Shown here one piece after another: positions 62,689 to 64,000 of a stretch of DNA of 64,000 nucleotides; positions within the stretch are counted from its first letter, which is position 1, and every line of letters starts with the position of its first letter. Where the stretch lies: contig CAVWAP010000009.1 of the NCBI GenBank assembly GCA_963753055.1, positions 372,001 through 436,000 on the forward strand, in the 5' to 3' direction. The notes beneath the pieces were generated by a model. That model saw nothing but the letters and a program-made list of their open reading frames with translations. It was not told the DNA's origin and ran no database searches. A program made the translations under genes and the position numbers. The stretch is from JAUWGC01 sp963753055. GTDB taxonomy: Bacteria; Bacteroidota; Bacteroidia; Bacteroidales; B18-G4.

Positions 62689-64000
62689 ATGAAAAACCTA
62701 TTCGCCTTACTGATCATATCTGTTTTTCTGGGAAATGCTGGTTTCGCCCAGCCCTGGATGAATTATCTTCCTGATAATAAGCGCAATACAACAAACTTCT
62801 TCGAGATGAAAGAAGCTTATCAAAATTGGCTTCAGGATCATGAAGGAGTACAAATCAGGGCCCAGAAGCAATTCAATCGAATGGATTTCTTCCTGAATGG
62901 AAGAATCAATGAAGATGGAACCTTTCCAACCTCAACTTATTGGAATGAAGCCATGAGGATAGTTGATGAACGCTCAAACCGGTCTGGTCTTTTTGGTGAT
63001 TGGACCAGCCTGGGGCCATCTTATGCCCCGATGATCTTGAGTGGTATAAGACAGGGTGGTGTCGGACGCATTGATTGTATTACATTTCATCCTACGGACC
63101 CAAATATCATTTATGTTGGATCGCCCTCGGGAGGACTTTGGAAAACAGATGATGGAGGCATATCCTGGGAAGTACTTACGGATAATTTGCCTACACTGGG
63201 AGTTTCCGACCTGGAGATCAACCCCAATTATCCTGACAGCATGTACCTGGCAACAGGAACCCGTGATGTCTGGTGGGAAACATATAGTGTGGGCGTTTTG
63301 AGATCAGTAGATGGTGGATATACATGGGAAGAAACAGGATTAAGTTTCGATATAATTCAAACCAGGCAGGTCAACGAGATCATCATGGATCCACAAAACA
63401 GCAATATCCTTCTTGCTGCCACAAGCTCAGGCTTGTATAAAACCACCAATGCCGGAGTAGACTGGACCCTGGTGCTTGGCGGGAATATTAAAGACCTGGA
63501 ATACCGTCCGGGAGATTTTTCAATCATATACGCAAGCTCTTTTAATTATTTTGGAGGTGCCATTGTCTTTCAATCAACCAATAGTGGTGATTCTTTTGGA
63601 ATTATTCAGAATATCGGTTTTACTCCAAGCCAGGTTAACCGGATTACCATTGGTGTGACACCTGCTGATCCGGAAATGGTTTATCTGCTTTGCAGTGACG
63701 CATCATCATCAGGATTTTATGGAGTATATATGTCGGATGATAATGGAAGCAGCTGGACTCATACTTCTGCAGGTACAAATTTGAACTTACTTGGATGGGC
63801 AGCCGGAGGTAATGATGTGGGAGGCCAGGGATGGTTTACGCTATCATTGGCTGTTTCACCGACGGATCCATATCATATCTATGTCGGTGGAGTAAACATA
63901 TGGCAGTCATTTGATAGTGGTGAATCGTGGGACCTTAATGCACATTGGTTAGGTTGGGGAGGAGCTGATTATGTGCATGCTGATATTCACAACCTTGTCT
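62689..64000 (+). CDS. secreted BNR/Asp-box propeller protein, N-terminal part (cut by window edge)
   Basis: Open from ATG 62689 to the window end, at least 437 aa. The signal peptide is MKNLFALLIISVFLGNAGFA-Q. A short pro-like segment (about 20-100) precedes WTSLGPSYAPM and then BNR/Asp-box repeats (GGLWKTDDGGISWEV, GVLRSVDGGYTWEE, GLYKTTNAGVDWT, NIWQSFDSGESWD), as in sortilin/VPS10-like and sialidase-like propellers. Proteins of this type in Bacteroidota are usually long and end in a T9SS sorting domain, which would lie outside the window. Function is unknown. Adhesion or glycan binding is possible. Confidence 0.88.
   Translation, partial: MKNLFALLIISVFLGNAGFAQPWMNYLPDNKRNTTNFFEMKEAYQNWLQDHEGVQIRAQKQFNRMDFFLNGRINEDGTFPTSTYWNEAMRIVDERSNRSGLFGDWTSLGPSYAPMILSGIRQGGVGRIDCITFHPTDPNIIYVGSPSGGLWKTDDGGISWEVLTDNLPTLGVSDLEINPNYPDSMYLATGTRDVWWETYSVGVLRSVDGGYTWEETGLSFDIIQTRQVNEIIMDPQNSNILLAATSSGLYKTTNAGVDWTLVLGGNIKDLEYRPGDFSIIYASSFNYFGGAIVFQSTNSGDSFGIIQNIGFTPSQVNRITIGVTPADPEMVYLLCSDASSSGFYGVYMSDDNGSSWTHTSAGTNLNLLGWAAGGNDVGGQGWFTLSLAVSPTDPYHIYVGGVNIWQSFDSGESWDLNAHWLGWGGADYVHADIHNLV

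Overview
The window looks like the chromosome of a free-living or environmental member of the Bacteroidota, near Bacteroidales/Marinilabiliales. Support comes from a PorP/SprF-type protein beside a giant PKD/SprB-repeat protein ending in a type IX 'type B' sorting domain, a DUF4270 lipoprotein, a glycogen/starch synthase reduced to its GT5 half, TAnnTTTG-type promoter boxes with a TTG about 20 bp upstream, and few Shine-Dalgarno sequences. Both edges cut genes.

Layout. 0-3.5 kb: tail of a sigma-54 activator, a response regulator fused to a GcvH-like domain, and a TolB-like propeller. 3.5-5.9 kb: one lipoprotein gene with an unusually strong Shine-Dalgarno sequence, lying between tRNA-Leu(CAA) and a 14-bp copy of the tRNA 3' end. 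6-14.4 kb: secreted or envelope genes (BNR propeller, Tat-exported DUF362 protein, two FAS1 proteins, SOUL protein), an overlapping ECF sigma/anti-sigma/beta-helix-like cassette, and a MORN-repeat lipoprotein. 14.5-18.6 kb: two tandem lipoprotein sulfatases with related C-terminal discoidin-like domains. 18.6-22 kb: a repeat-rich mobile zone with a REP-associated transposase (RAYT), REP-like palindromes on both sides including a 59-bp tandem array with higher-order structure, a small 17-residue-repeat protein, and an IS110-type element with a structured leader that may encode its bridge RNA. 22-31 kb: MacB/FtsX permease, 7TMR-DISM adenylate cyclase, M13 peptidase, GH172/DUF2961 lipoprotein. 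31-44.3 kb: a two-gene minus-strand unit, a 3979-residue PKD/SprB-repeat surface protein followed by its PorP/SprF partner. 44.9-64 kb: mostly housekeeping genes (MsrB, CtpA-type protease, Fe-type SOD, GlmS, DUF4270, GT5, proline dehydrogenase, DUF177-rpmF-plsX-fabH, ECF sigma plus membrane partner, fructosamine kinase, GlnRS, a paralogous EF-G), ending in a truncated BNR-repeat secreted protein.

The most unusual feature is not a gene. At least 13 intergenic stretches between 6 and 47.2 kb hold degenerate tandem repeats of completely different sequence that nearly all have a period of exactly 7 bp. Several run into the start or stop codons of neighbouring genes. I saw none in the last 17 kb. 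The other items most worth checking are the RAYT/59-bp array, the candidate IS110 bridge RNA, the three-domain super-repeat inside the giant protein, the REC-GcvH fusion, and the possible small island at tRNA-Leu.
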